NCBI GenBank assembly: GCA_026119855.1
Contig: JAOWBW010000222.1
Coordinates: forward strand, 124,001-188,000
DNA from: Campanula takesimana
Lineage: Eukaryota > Streptophyta > Magnoliopsida > Asterales > Campanulaceae
Direction of reading: 5' to 3'
DNA: 64,000 bases
A model generated the notes under the pieces. The model made no database searches. It saw only the letters and a program-made list of their open reading frames with translations, and was not told where the DNA came from. The position numbers and the translations under genes were made by a program. Positions 1 to 10,896 of the stretch are shown here, piece after piece; within the stretch, counting starts at the first letter, position 1; every line of letters begins with the position of its first letter.

Positions 1-239
1 AAATGCTGTTACGTTCAGTATATAAAATGATATGTTTCTTTAATTATTCTAATGTGGAGCGTGGAGCGATATTTGTGGCTACAATTAAATTGGAGGTGAG
101 TATAGAGTAAATTTGTGACACTCCAAAAAAGAAAATGTGGATTTATTTGAAATATAAGATTTTTCTTTGCCGAGAAGTAATATGGAGCATGAATTCTAAC
201 TTTTATTTTTCAAATAACGAATAATATCCCTTTGATATA

Positions 240-515
240 TTCCCTCCGTCCCAAAGTAAGAGTCATATTTTCCATTTTGGGTACGTCCCAGAGTAAGAGT
301 CTTATTCCTAAAATGGCACAGAATCTTTACTATTCATCTCACTCATTCTCTCTCATATTTTACTTTTATACTCACAACACCAATCAATTCACTATTCTCT
401 CCCACTCATTCTCTTTCCTACTTTACTTTTACACTCACAACATTTACATCACTTCCAATATTTATTAATAAGCGTGCAAATGAGGGGTAGGACTCTTACT
501 CCGGGACGGAGGGAG
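240..515. mobile_element. Stowaway-type MITE (family 1, copy 1)
   Basis: Terminal inverted repeats of the TCCCTCCGTCCC class open and close this 276-bp element, and TA dinucleotides at 238-239 and 516-517 form the expected target duplication. There is no coding potential. A second copy of the terminal motif (GTCCCAGAGTAAGAGTC) lies about 45 bp inside the left end, so the element carries a doubled terminus. A copy of the same family in opposite orientation is at 10294-10568. Confidence 0.9.
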
Positions 516-1159
516 TAATTAATATGTTTACTGAGGTTGAGTATATATATAACACTATTAATGGAATAATATTGGTTTATGGTTTGTCTTAATCTAAAGT
601 TTACTTCCTTCCAACAATAATATAAAAGTTTAATTATAATTTAGAGCATGAACTCCATAGGGTATTCCTCAAGCGGTGCCCCATGTTTTGTTTTGTTTTT
701 TTTTTTTTTTTTTTGCGAATCAGGGCTCAATACGTATTTTTTCCATCAATCTAGGGATTTTTGACGCAATTGTTAGAAATTCGTTAACTTCTCATGTGTC
801 ATGCACGTGATCAACAAATTGGTTACTTTGAATTTTATATTAACGGTTAATGGCTCAAATGTAAGAGTCTAGAGATGATGGGTTAAATTAACAACCTCTC
901 TCTCTCTCTCTCTCTCATAGACACTCTCTCAAATATTACAATCAACCCCATCCCAACCCCCAAAAATCTAACTCAGATTCAACCTCCCTCCAGCCACACT
1001 ACCTCTCCAACCACCACCCCAACTCCTTCTTCCTTGCCACCCACACTTATAATCCTCCTTACTCTAACTGCCGTCGTCCCCCTGCCACCATTACCAATAG
1101 CCTTTTCTCCGCCAGTCTCTCCCTCCACCACCACTTTATCTCTCTAAAACTCATGTTCC

Positions 1160-1193
<34 letters not shown>

Positions 1194-1379
1194 TCCTATT
1201 TATATCTATATTTTTTGTTAAAACAGATGACGTCGATCAATGGCTTTGAGTCGTATTTTTGAATCTCGTATCTTTTGCTCAACCGTAGATTGAATTTCTG
1301 TGAAACTTGAGGTCCGACCGGGTGTGCCTATGGGTTCGGACGGACTAGTTAGTTTCGGGCGTGGTCTTGTTCCTGACTT
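516..1379. other. Gene-free stretch with CT microsatellites
   Basis: No supported gene. It contains a poly-T run near 698-716, CT dinucleotide runs near 897-915 and 1160-1192, and a C-rich pyrimidine tract between them. Short open frames here are low-complexity artefacts. Confidence 0.6.
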
Positions 1380-1516
1380 GTGTGGAAAGAATTAAAGTCC
1401 TTTTTGGGTTTTAATTTAGAACTCATTCTGTCTTCTGGTTTATGTCTCTAGCCTATAAATACTAGTTGTAAATTAGTAGTCTCTACATAATCAAAAGACA
1501 CACACAGAGACACACA

Positions 1517-1574
<58 letters not shown>

Positions 1575-1794
1575 GATCTAGGGTTTTTGCATAGCTAGGA
1601 ACTTTGTGATCAAAGTTCAAACATAGATTATTGTGATCATCTTCTTGTAATTGTTTCTCCTCCATAATAATATTTGTTTCCCTATGCCCGTGGACGTAGC
1701 CAATAGGTTGTTGGGGAACCACGTAAAATCTATGTTCTTACTTGTTGATTTGGGTTCATTATTATCTGCTATCTCTTGGGTCTGATTTACAAAC
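1380..1794 (+). mobile_element. Probable 5' LTR of a decayed Copia (Tork/Tnt1-like) element
   Basis: A TATA-like CCTATAAATAC at about 1451 is followed by a long CA/GA microsatellite leader. A degenerate initiator-Met tRNA primer site, TGGCACCAGAGC (1798-1809, standard form TGGTATCAGAGC), sits immediately before a Copia gag. The LTR 3' end is placed by the primer site; the 5' end is a guess, and no second LTR is seen. Confidence 0.45.
1499..1570. repeat. Compound (CA)n-(GA)n microsatellite
   Basis: An uninterrupted ACAC tract passes into a GAGA tract within the presumed transcribed leader of the Copia remnant. Confidence 0.95.
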
Positions 1795-1816
1795 AAGTGG
1801 CACCAGAGCCTGTTAG

Positions 1817-2600
1817 GTGAGCAAGATCAGGGCATTCCGCTGCAGTAGAAGAGATGGATTCCGAGATAACCAGAAAATTGACAAGTTTGATGGGAAGAAC
1901 AGTTTTAGTTTATGGCAGATCAAGATGAGAGCCATGTTGCAAAGACAAAGCTTGTGGGCTCCAATGGCTGCTGCAATCAGGGATCATAAGGATCCGACAG
2001 AAAAGGCAGAGGCCGTTCCCACAGCTGAAAATTCGAAGAAGGATGCAGAAATGTAAGAATTGGATGAGAAGGCTCATTCAATGATTATCATGTGTCTTGA
2101 TGATGACATCCTAGCGGATGTAGCAGATCAGGAAACAGCAGGGGGTTTGTGGCTGACGTTAGAGAAGTTGTACCTGAAGAAGTCTCTAACCAACAAGCTC
2201 TACATGAAGAAGAAATTATTTACTTTCCATATGTCTGAAGGTACGCCTATTAAGTAACACCTAGATCGATTTTCTGCTTTATTACTTAAATTGCGTGATA
2301 TAGAGGTTTAAATCGATGATGAAGATGCTGCTCTTATTCTGTTAGTGTCTCTACCGATTTAGTATGAGTCATATGTTTATTCATGTATAAATAACAAGAC
2401 AATTACTCTGGAGCAAGTAAAGTCTGGTCTGAAGACCAGAGAACTGCGCCGAAAGGCGAGTGGTGCTAGTACAGTATCTCAGTCGTCAGGTTTCGCTGCA
2501 GAAAGTAGTAGGGGGCATGGTTGAAAGAACGAAGGTTCTAGACGATGTCCGAGACCTGGAGATATTTGTAGTCATTGAAAGGAGTGTTGGAGATTATTCC
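1817..2600 (+). pseudogene. Copia (Tork/Tnt1-like) gag pseudogene
   Basis: Translation shows the Gag N-terminal signature of Tork/Tnt1-type Copia elements (KFDGKNSFSLWQIKMRAML, then DEKAHSMIIMCLDDDIL and LWLTLEKLYLKKSLTNKLYM). Gag packages element RNA into virus-like particles. The frame is broken by stops at about 2054 and 2255 and by further stops after that; a decayed zinc knuckle can be guessed at about 2560-2600. No protease, integrase or RT follows, so this is a 5' fragment. It starts 7 bp after the primer-binding site, which fixes its orientation. Confidence 0.8.
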
Positions 2601-3224
2601 CTAGGCCCTTTTGAAAGGCATTACGTTATGTCTGCTCTCATTTGTTATAGAGATAACAACCTTTATTTTTATTATATGTTTGGCATGTTTATTATAATAA
2701 TCTCCGTCCCTAGTACTTATGAAGAACTAGTATAAGTTTAATCGATGATCATGTGATGATCATGTGTATGTGATACAAATTAAACTTATGAGTACTTGTT
2801 GGTGAACATGTACTGGACATGACACGCTATGAGATTTATGTCATGGTCTAATGTCATAATTAAATCTCATATAGTTATATCATTTGATATCCTTAGACCT
2901 GAGATTATCATGGTCTTCCACTTGATGATCATTATGTTTTACATAGTCAAACGATACCCTTAACCAGATAGTCATAAAAGCTATGATTGGCATAATCAGA
3001 TTCTTGTAGGGAAGAATGATAAGTCAAGATGAGATTTGTCCCTCCCTCAAGAGAGATATCTGCTTAGGCCACTCGAAGAGTGAGATTGATGAAATGCGTG
3101 GTCACGCACAAATGAATTGATGTGTTCAATGTCATTTGCCCATATTAATCTACTCGGGATCGGGAAAGCATTGAACAATATAAGTTGATGTGGACCATGA
3201 CTTATGTTCAATATGATATCGCGT
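2601..3224. other. Unclassified decayed repeat sequence
   Basis: Moderately AT-rich DNA with no frame or domain I recognise. It lies between the Copia gag remnant and an LTR fragment and is probably old transposon sequence. It includes local direct repeats such as GATGATCATGTGATGATCATGTG near 2744. Confidence 0.4.
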
Positions 3225-3700
3225 GACAAAAGGATTGAGTTTTTGCTTCCAAAGAGAAACTTTGATGAGCATTCTCTCCTTGCTCAGAGCTCCAACGGCT
3301 AGTTTTTGAAGCTCAACTATAAATAGCCTGCTCATTCTCATTTCTAAGCTGCTTGAGTTTTTGCTTCCAAAGAGAAACTTTGAAGTTTTGAAGATTGCCT
3401 TCTCATTTTCATAATTCTCAAGAACAGTCTTCATATCTTCATACCTTAACCAAGCCCAGATCTTAAAGCCTTGTAACACCATAATATCTTGTGCTTTTCA
3501 TCTCATAGATTCATAGAGTCCAGATTTCTGACACACACACACACACCTCTTGAAGTTTTGATCACATAGATCACACTTCTAGAGATACACCGGTTTAGCC
3601 TTGAATTTGTTCTTAAAAGCATAGATTTAGATTTGAGTTTTGATTCCTTGTAATCTTGTAAAAGCTCCTCAAACTTATTTAGATACACAGGTCTTACGTC
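3225..3700 (+). mobile_element. Degenerate SIRE-like LTR fragment (R-U5 half)
   Basis: This stretch matches the 3' halves of the SIRE LTRs elsewhere in the window in order: TCCAACGGCTAG, TATA box CTATAAATAGCC (about 3318), AGATCTTAAAGCC, an ACACACAC tract, and GAGATACACCGGTTTAG. A 30-bp block beginning GAGTTTTTGCTTCC occurs twice, at about 3237 and 3355, so the fragment has a local duplication. There is no primer site or gag downstream. Confidence 0.65.
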
Positions 3701-3994
3701 ACTGATGCTCGCACATACAGAGAATTAAAGGGCCTCGACTGTATAGTTAGCCTAGCGCCTTGCATGCATCGAATGAATTATTTGAGTTACGAAAATTTTT
3801 AGTAATCTAAGGTGCGCCACTGCATGCATCTAAGGTATTTGAAGTTATGCAGTATAAATTGCGTTATGAATTTTTTTATGAGAAAATTGTATTTAAAGTT
3901 ATGAATTATAATGTAATTGCGTTACGAAAATTTTAGTTTGAAGTTATGTAGTATTGTGCACCCGGTGTTTAAAAATCCGAGGTCCGCCACTGGT

Positions 3995-4737
3995 TATACT
4001 GAAATGTAATAGTGTTTTTCCAGATTTTTTTTTTAGTATTTTGATAAAAAAATTTTTAAAAGAAAGTAACATTTGAAAAATAACAACTTATATACATGAA
4101 TGTAATTCTTTGTACAAGTAAATGTAACACTTTAGTAGATAAAATTATAACAGATTTCTATAGATAATGTAATACTTTTACATGTATCATGATAAATTGA
4201 ACATATTGTAACTTATTATTTGAAAACATATGTATATACTATTATACAAATACAAGTAAACGTAACTGTTTTACAATGTCATTATACAAGTAAAATGTAA
4301 CATTCATGTATAAAAACTTGTTACTTTCTTATTTTTACAATGTTACTAACACAAATGTTTTTAGTTCTAAAGTGTAAAGGGTTGAGTTATTACTTTTCTA
4401 TACATATGTGTTACAATATAAACAGTGTTACATATAAGTAACACGTTCGTTACATTTTAGTTATAATAAGTATTACTTTTGACAAATGAAAAAAACGTAA
4501 AAAAAACACTGTTACTTTTCTGTATATATGTATTACTTTTATGTAAACAAACTGGTACATATAAGTAGCACGTTTGTTACATTTAGTTATAGTAACTATT
4601 ACTTTTGGCAAACCGAAAAAACACACAAAAAAATATTAAAAAAAAAAATTATATATTTTTTTGCCCGCGGGTCCGGGTCATGGGTCAAAAAAGACCCGTC
4701 TCTACTATGAGTCGGGTCGTAGTGTTCTCATACAAGT
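3995..4737 (-). mobile_element. Truncated TIR element (TIR-X family, copy 1)
   Basis: This is the reverse complement of the left two thirds of the element at 17489-18660. Shared features are many GTTAC/GTAAC-rich segments, then ACCCG blocks and a terminal inverted repeat ending GTTCTCATACAAG. No transposase is visible. One end is missing, so the copy is dead. The superfamily is unassigned. Confidence 0.75.
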
Positions 4738-5485
4738 GTTTTTTGTAGATAGAAAGATAGACACCAAATTTTGTTTTATGTTACTTTGAAGCAATATTTT
4801 ATTTATGATGATATTTATCATTGTAAAAATATTTAATTGTTTTGGTATTTGAATTATTTCAAAGGTAATTTAATCCATTATACATGCATTGATTGCTTAT
4901 CTTAATTTGTATGAAAATTTTAAAACAGATGGAGTAATGATCAAACTGAAAGCCAAATGAGTACAAGTCGGGTCAAACCCAGCGACTAACTCGGGTTGCA
5001 TTTTGAAGACTGTGCCAGACTGTCCCCAGGTAGATTACTAGCCGGTGAAGGTTACATCTAAAAAAAGAGTCCTATTTTGTCTCTACTCTCTCCCGATTTC
5101 TCGCGAAACAACTTGCTCCCCACTCTTACTTTCCGTTTCGCGTCCCACAATCGTATGTGGCGACACGTTCGCGTTAATTTAGCGACTGTGTAAACCCAGT
5201 CCCTACGACACTTTCACGCGCCCGCCCGACCCGAACCCTCGGATTGTCTATCCACGTCATCTCAAAACTTATCGCCTACATTCCATTCTTAAAAACTTCT
5301 GTTGACCTTGCTTCAAAAACAAAAAAAAAACACTTCTGTTCACCTGTATTTAGTTGACTTTACTATTGGATGTTACTTAGCACACGTGTAAAAGATGTCC
5401 AGCCACGTCAGCTTATTGTCCTTGTCACTATCTAACCCGAGTCACTTTATCAAATGAGAGTCCTCGAAGATTAAAATAATATTTA
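4738..5485. other. Intergenic, no gene seen
   Basis: AT-rich flanks surround a more GC-rich core at about 5040-5270. That core has no recognisable frame or repeat partner in this window. Confidence 0.5.
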
Positions 5486-5736
5486 CTCTGTCAAAAAAAG
5501 ATAGTTATATTTTGAGTTTTTATAAATAACAAAAATAAACTTTGATCAAACATTTGTTTCAATTTAATGATCACAATGAATTTATAAAAATTGTTATTAA
5601 TAAATCACTTAATGATTTATTAATTACAAATTTTAGAATTTCATTAGAATGAATAGTTTGTCACTAATGGTTGGTCAAAGTTCATTTTTGTTTCCATAAA
5701 AAGTCAAAATGAGACTATCTTTCTAGGACAGAGGGG
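5486..5736. mobile_element. Stowaway-like MITE (family 2, copy 1, decayed)
   Basis: The termini CTCTGTCAAAAAAAGATAG and CTATCTTTCTAGGACAGAGG are inverted, with TA on both flanks. The interior matches the MITE at 51789-52040, including GGTCAAAGTTCATTTTTGT and the TAATGATTTATTAATTA core. Confidence 0.8.
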
Positions 5737-5803
5737 TATGTTGGAAAAATAAATATTGTAAGTGAGTATAGGAGAAAAAATAAATTAGTAATGAGAAAAT
5801 ATT

Positions 5804-5957
5804 GGGGGAAACTAGTTCCTCCCTAAATTATAAAAAATCCTGTTTTTATAGGGTTTAAGGTTTAGGGTTTGGGGTTTCAGGTTTAGGTTTTAGGGTTTCA
5901 TGTTTAATGTATAAGGTAAAAAATAGGACTTTTTATAACTAGGAACAAGTTTCCCTC
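5804..5957. repeat. Hairpin element enclosing telomere-like repeats
   Basis: Two arms of about 40 bp, near-perfect reverse complements (5804-5848 and 5918-5957; GGGGGAAACTAGTTCC pairs with the GAACAAGTTTCCCTC side), enclose degenerate TTTAGGG units. It looks like a small foldback or MITE element carrying interstitial telomeric repeat. A target duplication is not clear. It lies about 240 bp upstream of the MCU start codon. Confidence 0.75.
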
Positions 5958-6096
5958 AAAACACACTAATTAGTAAATAGTTATTGTAAGTAGATAAGAG
6001 AGAAAAAAGTTAATATTTTGAATAAATAAAAATAAATATGGAACGCTCAAAATAAAAATATGTAGAGATAAGTATGGACGGAGGAGGTAGGACACC

Positions 6097-6155
6097 TATA
6101 TATACCGTGCCACGATCAGCTGCCATTGCTCAATTCGATTTTCCGTGTATAAATA
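6097..6155 (+). promoter_or_regulatory. Core promoter of the MCU gene
   Basis: Two TATA candidates precede the coding region: TATATATA at 6097-6104 and TATAAATA at 6148-6155. The first would give a leader of about 60 nt, the second a leader of about 15 nt, so the first is more likely. A Stowaway-like end (GACGGAGGAGGTA, about 6077-6089) lies directly upstream. Confidence 0.5.
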
Positions 6156-6194
6156 ACACCATTTTTTTTCTCTCTGTTTCAAGTAATTTTATCA

Positions 6195-8072
6195 ATGGCG
6201 TTCAAGCAATCCCTATTCCAACGTATTTTCAATATTTCCAGAATTTCTAATCAAACCCTAAAGAGCTGCCGTATTTCTCCATCGTCCGCCGCTCAAGCGC
6301 TGGTTCCACCGGAGCCGGACAAGGTCGCTCCAGATCGTGGAGATGAGACAATATTCCAGCGATTCCTCCAGCGGCGGCCGTTGTACCAGTTGGCAGCGAA
6401 TGTGCCGGAGCTCCGGTACCTTCCGGCTGGGGAGAAGTTGACGGAGAAATTACGAGACATGAGCATTGTGAGAGATCGAATCCGGTTGGACGGACTGACC
6501 TCGCCGGTGAGGGAGGGGGAATTGACGGTAGAAGATGCGAGGAAGGTGCTGAAAGTGTCGCAGTTGGAGATCGTGAAGGCGAAGCTTCGGCAGACGAAGA
6601 AGAGCTGTGTGCCGTATGCGGAGTTTGTTCAGATCTGCGAGGACGGGTGTTCGAACAGGGATGAAGGTTTAGTGTTTGCGAAAATGCTTGACGATTCGGG
6701 AAGCGTAATCGTGTTGGGAAACGTTGTTTTCCTCAAGCCTGAACAGGTTAGATCATATTTTTCTATCAATATTTGTTCAATTTCAATTATTTAGGAAGCG
6801 GTTTAGGGTTCTTAGATTAGATTGGAAACAAATTCCGCCATTACCGAAATCTGATGAGTTTTTTTTTTTTTTTTTCTCTCCACGCTGCGTGGTGTTTCTC
6901 TATGTTTGTTCTCCACAGGGAAGTGAATTGTTACAAAGCCCGGATCTATAACTGTCCACATTTTTGAGGTGGTGACTAATTTCTTTAGAGGGAGCTGTCC
7001 CTCCCCCCCCCTCCGGCTTTGACTTATTGAATTTCACCAAACATCATCACCATTTGTGATGATCAGATTTAATTTTAATGAGGTGATGTTTCAAATAAAA
7101 AAAAAAAAAAAGGAAAAAACGGGGGATTTCATGAAAAAAAAGCTTGCTTCTTATAAAAACATTGATTTTGAAAGAATCAGATTTCTTATTTTTGATACAT
7201 GGAAAAGTTTGAATTGAGTTGCATTTATGTTTGGAAAATGCCAAGAAAGGAGCCAATATTTTGATAGTTAAGGGTAATTGAACAAGGAGAAGGCTAACTT
7301 TTAATAAGAGACATACCATGGAGTCAGGCTGGCAACCCATATAATCAATCTTGTTAAATGTTGAAAAATCAGTTGTATTTCCTGACGTAATGGATGAACA
7401 AAGGGCAAGTAGAGAAACACGACAAGAATTGTTGTTTAGAAAGTGCGTAAAGGGACGTATAATTGATTGGATGAATAGTCTTTTATCTCAACTTCAGTTG
7501 AGAATGAGTGAATTGTGAAGCGGTCAAAAGAGCTTTTTGTTTTACCCAAACGTTGTTTTTGCCCAATTTTCTGATCACAGGTAATGAAAGCCATCCATGG
7601 CCTAATGCCTGCACACCAACCCGACCCAGACAGCCCCATAATGAAGGAGCTGGAAGAGATGGAGAAGCTCAAATTCAGAATCAACAACAAGGCTGAGTTA
7701 ATGGTCAGACGCGAGCTCTGGGCAGGGCTAGGGTTCCTAGTGGTCCAAACAGCCGCCTTCATGAGGCTCACGTTTTGGGAACTATCTTGGGATGTGATGG
7801 AGCCAATTTGCTTCTATGTCACATCCATTTATATGATGGCTGGTTACACTTTCTTCCTCAGGACCTCCAAAGAGCCATCATTTGAAGGGTTCTTTCAGAG
7901 TCGGTTTAATGCTAAACAGAAACGATTGATGAAGGTCACAAACTTTGATATTGAAAGGTACAACGAGCTTCGAGAAGCTTGTTATCCTCACTCATGGCCT
8001 AGGGAAAAGATATCAGGTTTTACCAGTAGTGATTCTGTTGATAATTTTGAAAGGATGAAGTCCTTTACTTGA
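6195..8072 (+). CDS. MCU: Mitochondrial calcium uniporter (plant MCU), 2 exons
   Basis: The pore subunit of the calcium channel of the inner mitochondrial membrane, which lets Ca2+ enter the matrix down the membrane potential. Exon 1 is 6195-6746 (184 codons, phase 0), the intron is 6747-7580 (GT-AG), and exon 2 is 7581-8072, giving 347 residues, a usual length for plant MCUs. Residues 1 to about 35 are basic and Ser/Arg-rich, as in a mitochondrial presequence. A matrix domain follows at about 105-225. Two membrane helices lie at about 229-247 and 259-277, joined by the selectivity motif WDVMEP (254-259), the DxxE signature with Asp255 and Glu258. A soluble C-terminal tail ends at 347. The ATG is the first in frame and gives a good presequence. 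No frame damage is seen, so the gene looks functional. Plants have several MCU paralogues and the exact one cannot be assigned. Confidence 0.95.
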
Positions 8073-8461
8073 ATTTACAGAAAACACAATTTTGCTTTTT
8101 TCTTTTTGGTCTTTTATTTTTAACCCCTGATCGGCTTCTGTTCTACTAATTGATTGGAGAGTGTATTTTTTATGGGGTTACTGTAATAATATTGGACAAG
8201 CATAAAAGAAATGAAATGGCTACTGATTTCGCGATCAACAGATTGCAGTGTTGTATACTATATCAAGTTATATCTTCCTCCATTAATTCAACTCCACCAT
8301 TCATTCTAGTGCTAAATTCTCTTAAGTGTACGCTTATTTCGTGTCCCTTTTTGTTCTTGATCAAGAACAGAAACGGACATTCATGTTTTATATAAAAAAA
8401 TGTGAATAGGAGGTCTGGTTCAATGGTTATACATAAGGTAAGCATCAAATGAGGTTTTTAA
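8073..8461. other. MCU 3' flank
   Basis: T-rich sequence following the stop codon is expected to contain the 3' UTR, but no canonical AATAAA is obvious. A short imperfect palindrome (TTCTTGATCAAGAA) lies near 8355. No other gene is seen. Confidence 0.5.
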
Positions 8462-8802
8462 GAGCTCTTTCTACAAAGAGCTACTCCTTCTTTCAAAAAG
8501 TTCACAATGGTAAAAAGCTCTACAAAGCTTTTTCATAAAAATAAAGAGCTCCTAAAAAGCAACCATTGTGGATGCTCAAAGAGCTTTTTCATTAAATTTT
8601 TACCTTGTTGACCATTAAATATTAACCAATACTTTATATTTATTTCTTTTTATTGTTAGATGTTAGGGCCACAAAAAAGTTAATGAAAAAGCTAGACCAT
8701 TGTAGAGCTTGCTTTGAGTTTTTATTTGTTAACTAGAAGTAAATGTGGCATATTGGAATCACGAAAAAGCTCCATAAAAGAGCTCTAGCATTGTAGATGC
8801 TC
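8462..8802. mobile_element. PIF/Harbinger-like (Tourist-type) MITE
   Basis: The left end GAGCTCTTTCTAC and the reverse complement of the right end GAGCATCTACAATGC share a GAGC...CTAC terminus. TAA trinucleotides flank both sides (8459-8461 and 8803-8805), the 3-bp duplication typical of the superfamily. A second CACAATGG/CCATTGTGGATGCTC pair inside suggests a nested or duplicated copy. Confidence 0.55.
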
Positions 8803-9054
8803 TAACAATATTAAATTTATTTTGGATTGCAGACCATTTGGTATAGGGACTTGTAGATAAAAATATTCCCTTGATAGCAGTTACGACTTGATAGTTTGAT
8901 AATGTTTGAGGTTCCATCCCAATTCCCAAAACCAATTGGCAATGGGAGGAGTGACAAATACTGAATTCGGCAACTTTCGTGGGCCTAGCATGCCGAGATG
9001 TGAGGTGCAAGTGGTGACGATCACCCCGGGACCTTGAATTTTTATGTAGTCAGG
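8803..9054. other. Intergenic, no gene seen
   Basis: No frame or repeat partner was recognised. Confidence 0.4.
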
Positions 9055-10290
9055 TATTGGCTAGTTAATTCCCGATGGGGTTGGTCTCCCGTAAAACACG
9101 TTTTATCAAGTGATTAGGAAAAACGTGTTTCACAAAAACGGTGCGATATTGCTGGAAAAAAATTCAAATGACAATTTAAGGGCCTAAACGACGTCTTTTA
9201 CGATTTTAAACACGGAATCAGGGGGCAAAGCCCGATGACTTCTGTTTCTCTTCAAATTTCCTTTCACAAAAACCCATCTGGATATCACTTTCAAAGGTTC
9301 TGGCTATCAGTCTCAAATGTTCTTTTCAGTTTTAAAGGTTTTTTCAATATGCTCTCTGGCTATCAAAAAAACTACAACTGGCTATCAAAAACACTAGAAC
9401 TGACACTAAAAAATACTCTCACTTTAACTAAAAAAAATCATATTTTTTTATTTTTAATTTTTTTTTCTCACTTGAACAATAAAAAACACTATCCATAACT
9501 TTTATTATTTCTATACAGAACCACTTAAGCTTCATACCCACAAGGTTTGTTGGTCATGACTTTGTTCAAATATCATTAAAATCATATCCAGATGGCTCTA
9601 TTATTGATGTCCAGAACCTTTTGAAGTTGATATCCAGAATTTTTCTTAGCCAAGACTTTCTTAAAATGTGCTTGAAACTCATATCCAGATGATTTTATAT
9701 ATATATTCAAAATAATTTGATGTTGATATCCAGAAGGTTTGTTGGTCATGACCTTCTTCAAATGTGCTTCAAAAATTACATCCAAAAGGCATTATATTCA
9801 TATTCAGAACCCTTCTAGATATCACTTTCAAAAGTTCTGGCTATCAATCTCATATCCAGAAGGCTTTATATTAATATCCAGAACCGTTCGAGAAGTTCCA
9901 ATTATTTACAAAAATGCCACCGCGCGTTTTTTAAAGAAGGTTTGTTGATATATATTCAAAATAATTTGATGTTGATATCCAGAAGGTTTGTTGGTCATGA
10001 CCTTCTTCAAATGTGCTTCAAAAATTACATCCAAAAGGCTTTATATTCATATTCAGAACCCTTCTAGATATGACTTTCAAAAGTTCTGGCTATCAATCTC
10101 ATATCCAGAAGGCTTTATATTAATATCCAGAACCGTTCGAGAAGTTCCAATTATTTACAAAAATGCCACCGCGCGTTTTTTAAAGAAGTTCCATATATTT
10201 ACAAAAATGCCACCGAAACACGTTTTTCCTAAGACATAGGAAAAACACGTTTTACCCAAGATTTTGGCTTCCCGATGTGGGATAAATATT
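9055..10290. mobile_element. Unclassified repeat element with ATATCCAGA motif swarm
   Basis: The ends are loosely inverted: CCCGTAAAACACGTTTTA near 9088 against the complement of GGAAAAACACGTTTTACCC near 10240, each with a CCCGATG block outside. The interior is dominated by repeats of ATATCCAGA and CTGGCTATCA spaced 20-60 bp apart on both strands, including a 249-bp tandem duplication. No transposase or RT is visible. The class is unknown. Confidence 0.5.
9700..10197. repeat. Tandem duplication, 2 x 249 bp
   Basis: 9700-9948 and 9949-10197 are near-identical direct copies. Both run from TATATATTCAAAATAATTTG through the ATATCCAGAAGG segments to GCCACCGCGCG. Only a few substitutions separate them, so the duplication is recent. 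Confidence 0.95.
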
Positions 10291-10293
10291 CTA

Positions 10294-10568
10294 CTCCCTC
10301 CGTCCCGGAGTAAGAGTCCCACCCCTCATTTGCACGCTTATTAATAAATATTGGATGTGATGTAAATGTTGTGAGTGTAAAAGTAAAGTATGAGAGAGAA
10401 TGAGTGGGAGAGAATAGTGAATTGATTAGTGTTGTGAGTATAAAAGTAAAATATAAGAGAGAATGAGTGGGGTGAATAGTAAAGATTCTTTGCCATTTTA
10501 GGAATGAGACTCTTACTCTGGGACGGACCAAAAAGGAAAATGAGACTCTTACTCTGGGACGGAGGGAG
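10294..10568. mobile_element. Stowaway-type MITE (family 1, copy 2)
   Basis: Starts CTCCCTCCGTCCC and ends GGGACGGAGGGAG, with TA on both sides (10292-10293, 10569-10570). It is the inverse orientation of the copy at 240-515 and shares its doubled terminus, here on the right, with two CTCTTACTCTGGGACGGA blocks. Confidence 0.93.
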
Positions 10569-10896
10569 TAACATAGTTCCAATCCTCTAACACAGTGGCA
10601 AGCTATTAAGAGGCTAATTGGTTTGAAAAAGAAAAAAAATTATTAGTGCAAAATTTAAAAAAAAAAAAAAAATTGGGAGTTTAGTGCGATTTGTTGAAAA
10701 TTTCTCCCTTTATAGTAAAAGAAATACTATTACACAAGATTTTATTTTTGCCCCATTGACGAAAATACAGCTAAAACAAAATTGTTGTGCAATCTCTGCC
10801 CCAATTGATGAAAATTCTTGACTACGCCACTGCTCTAGCAGTAATCTTTTTTACATATTCAAATATAAATATCCAACATAATAGAAATGGTAGAAT
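10569..10896. other. Intergenic, no gene seen
   Basis: AT-rich spacer between the Stowaway and hAT elements. Confidence 0.5.

Noticed and set aside
1483..1722. 79-codon open frame on the - strand
   Set aside because: Half of it is a CA/GA microsatellite; no domain or coding character.
5840..5917. True telomere or chromosome end
   Set aside because: Units are degenerate, few, and enclosed by inverted arms in the middle of ordinary sequence.
9739..10239. Two near-identical small open frames
   Set aside because: Result of the 249-bp tandem duplication; no coding signature.
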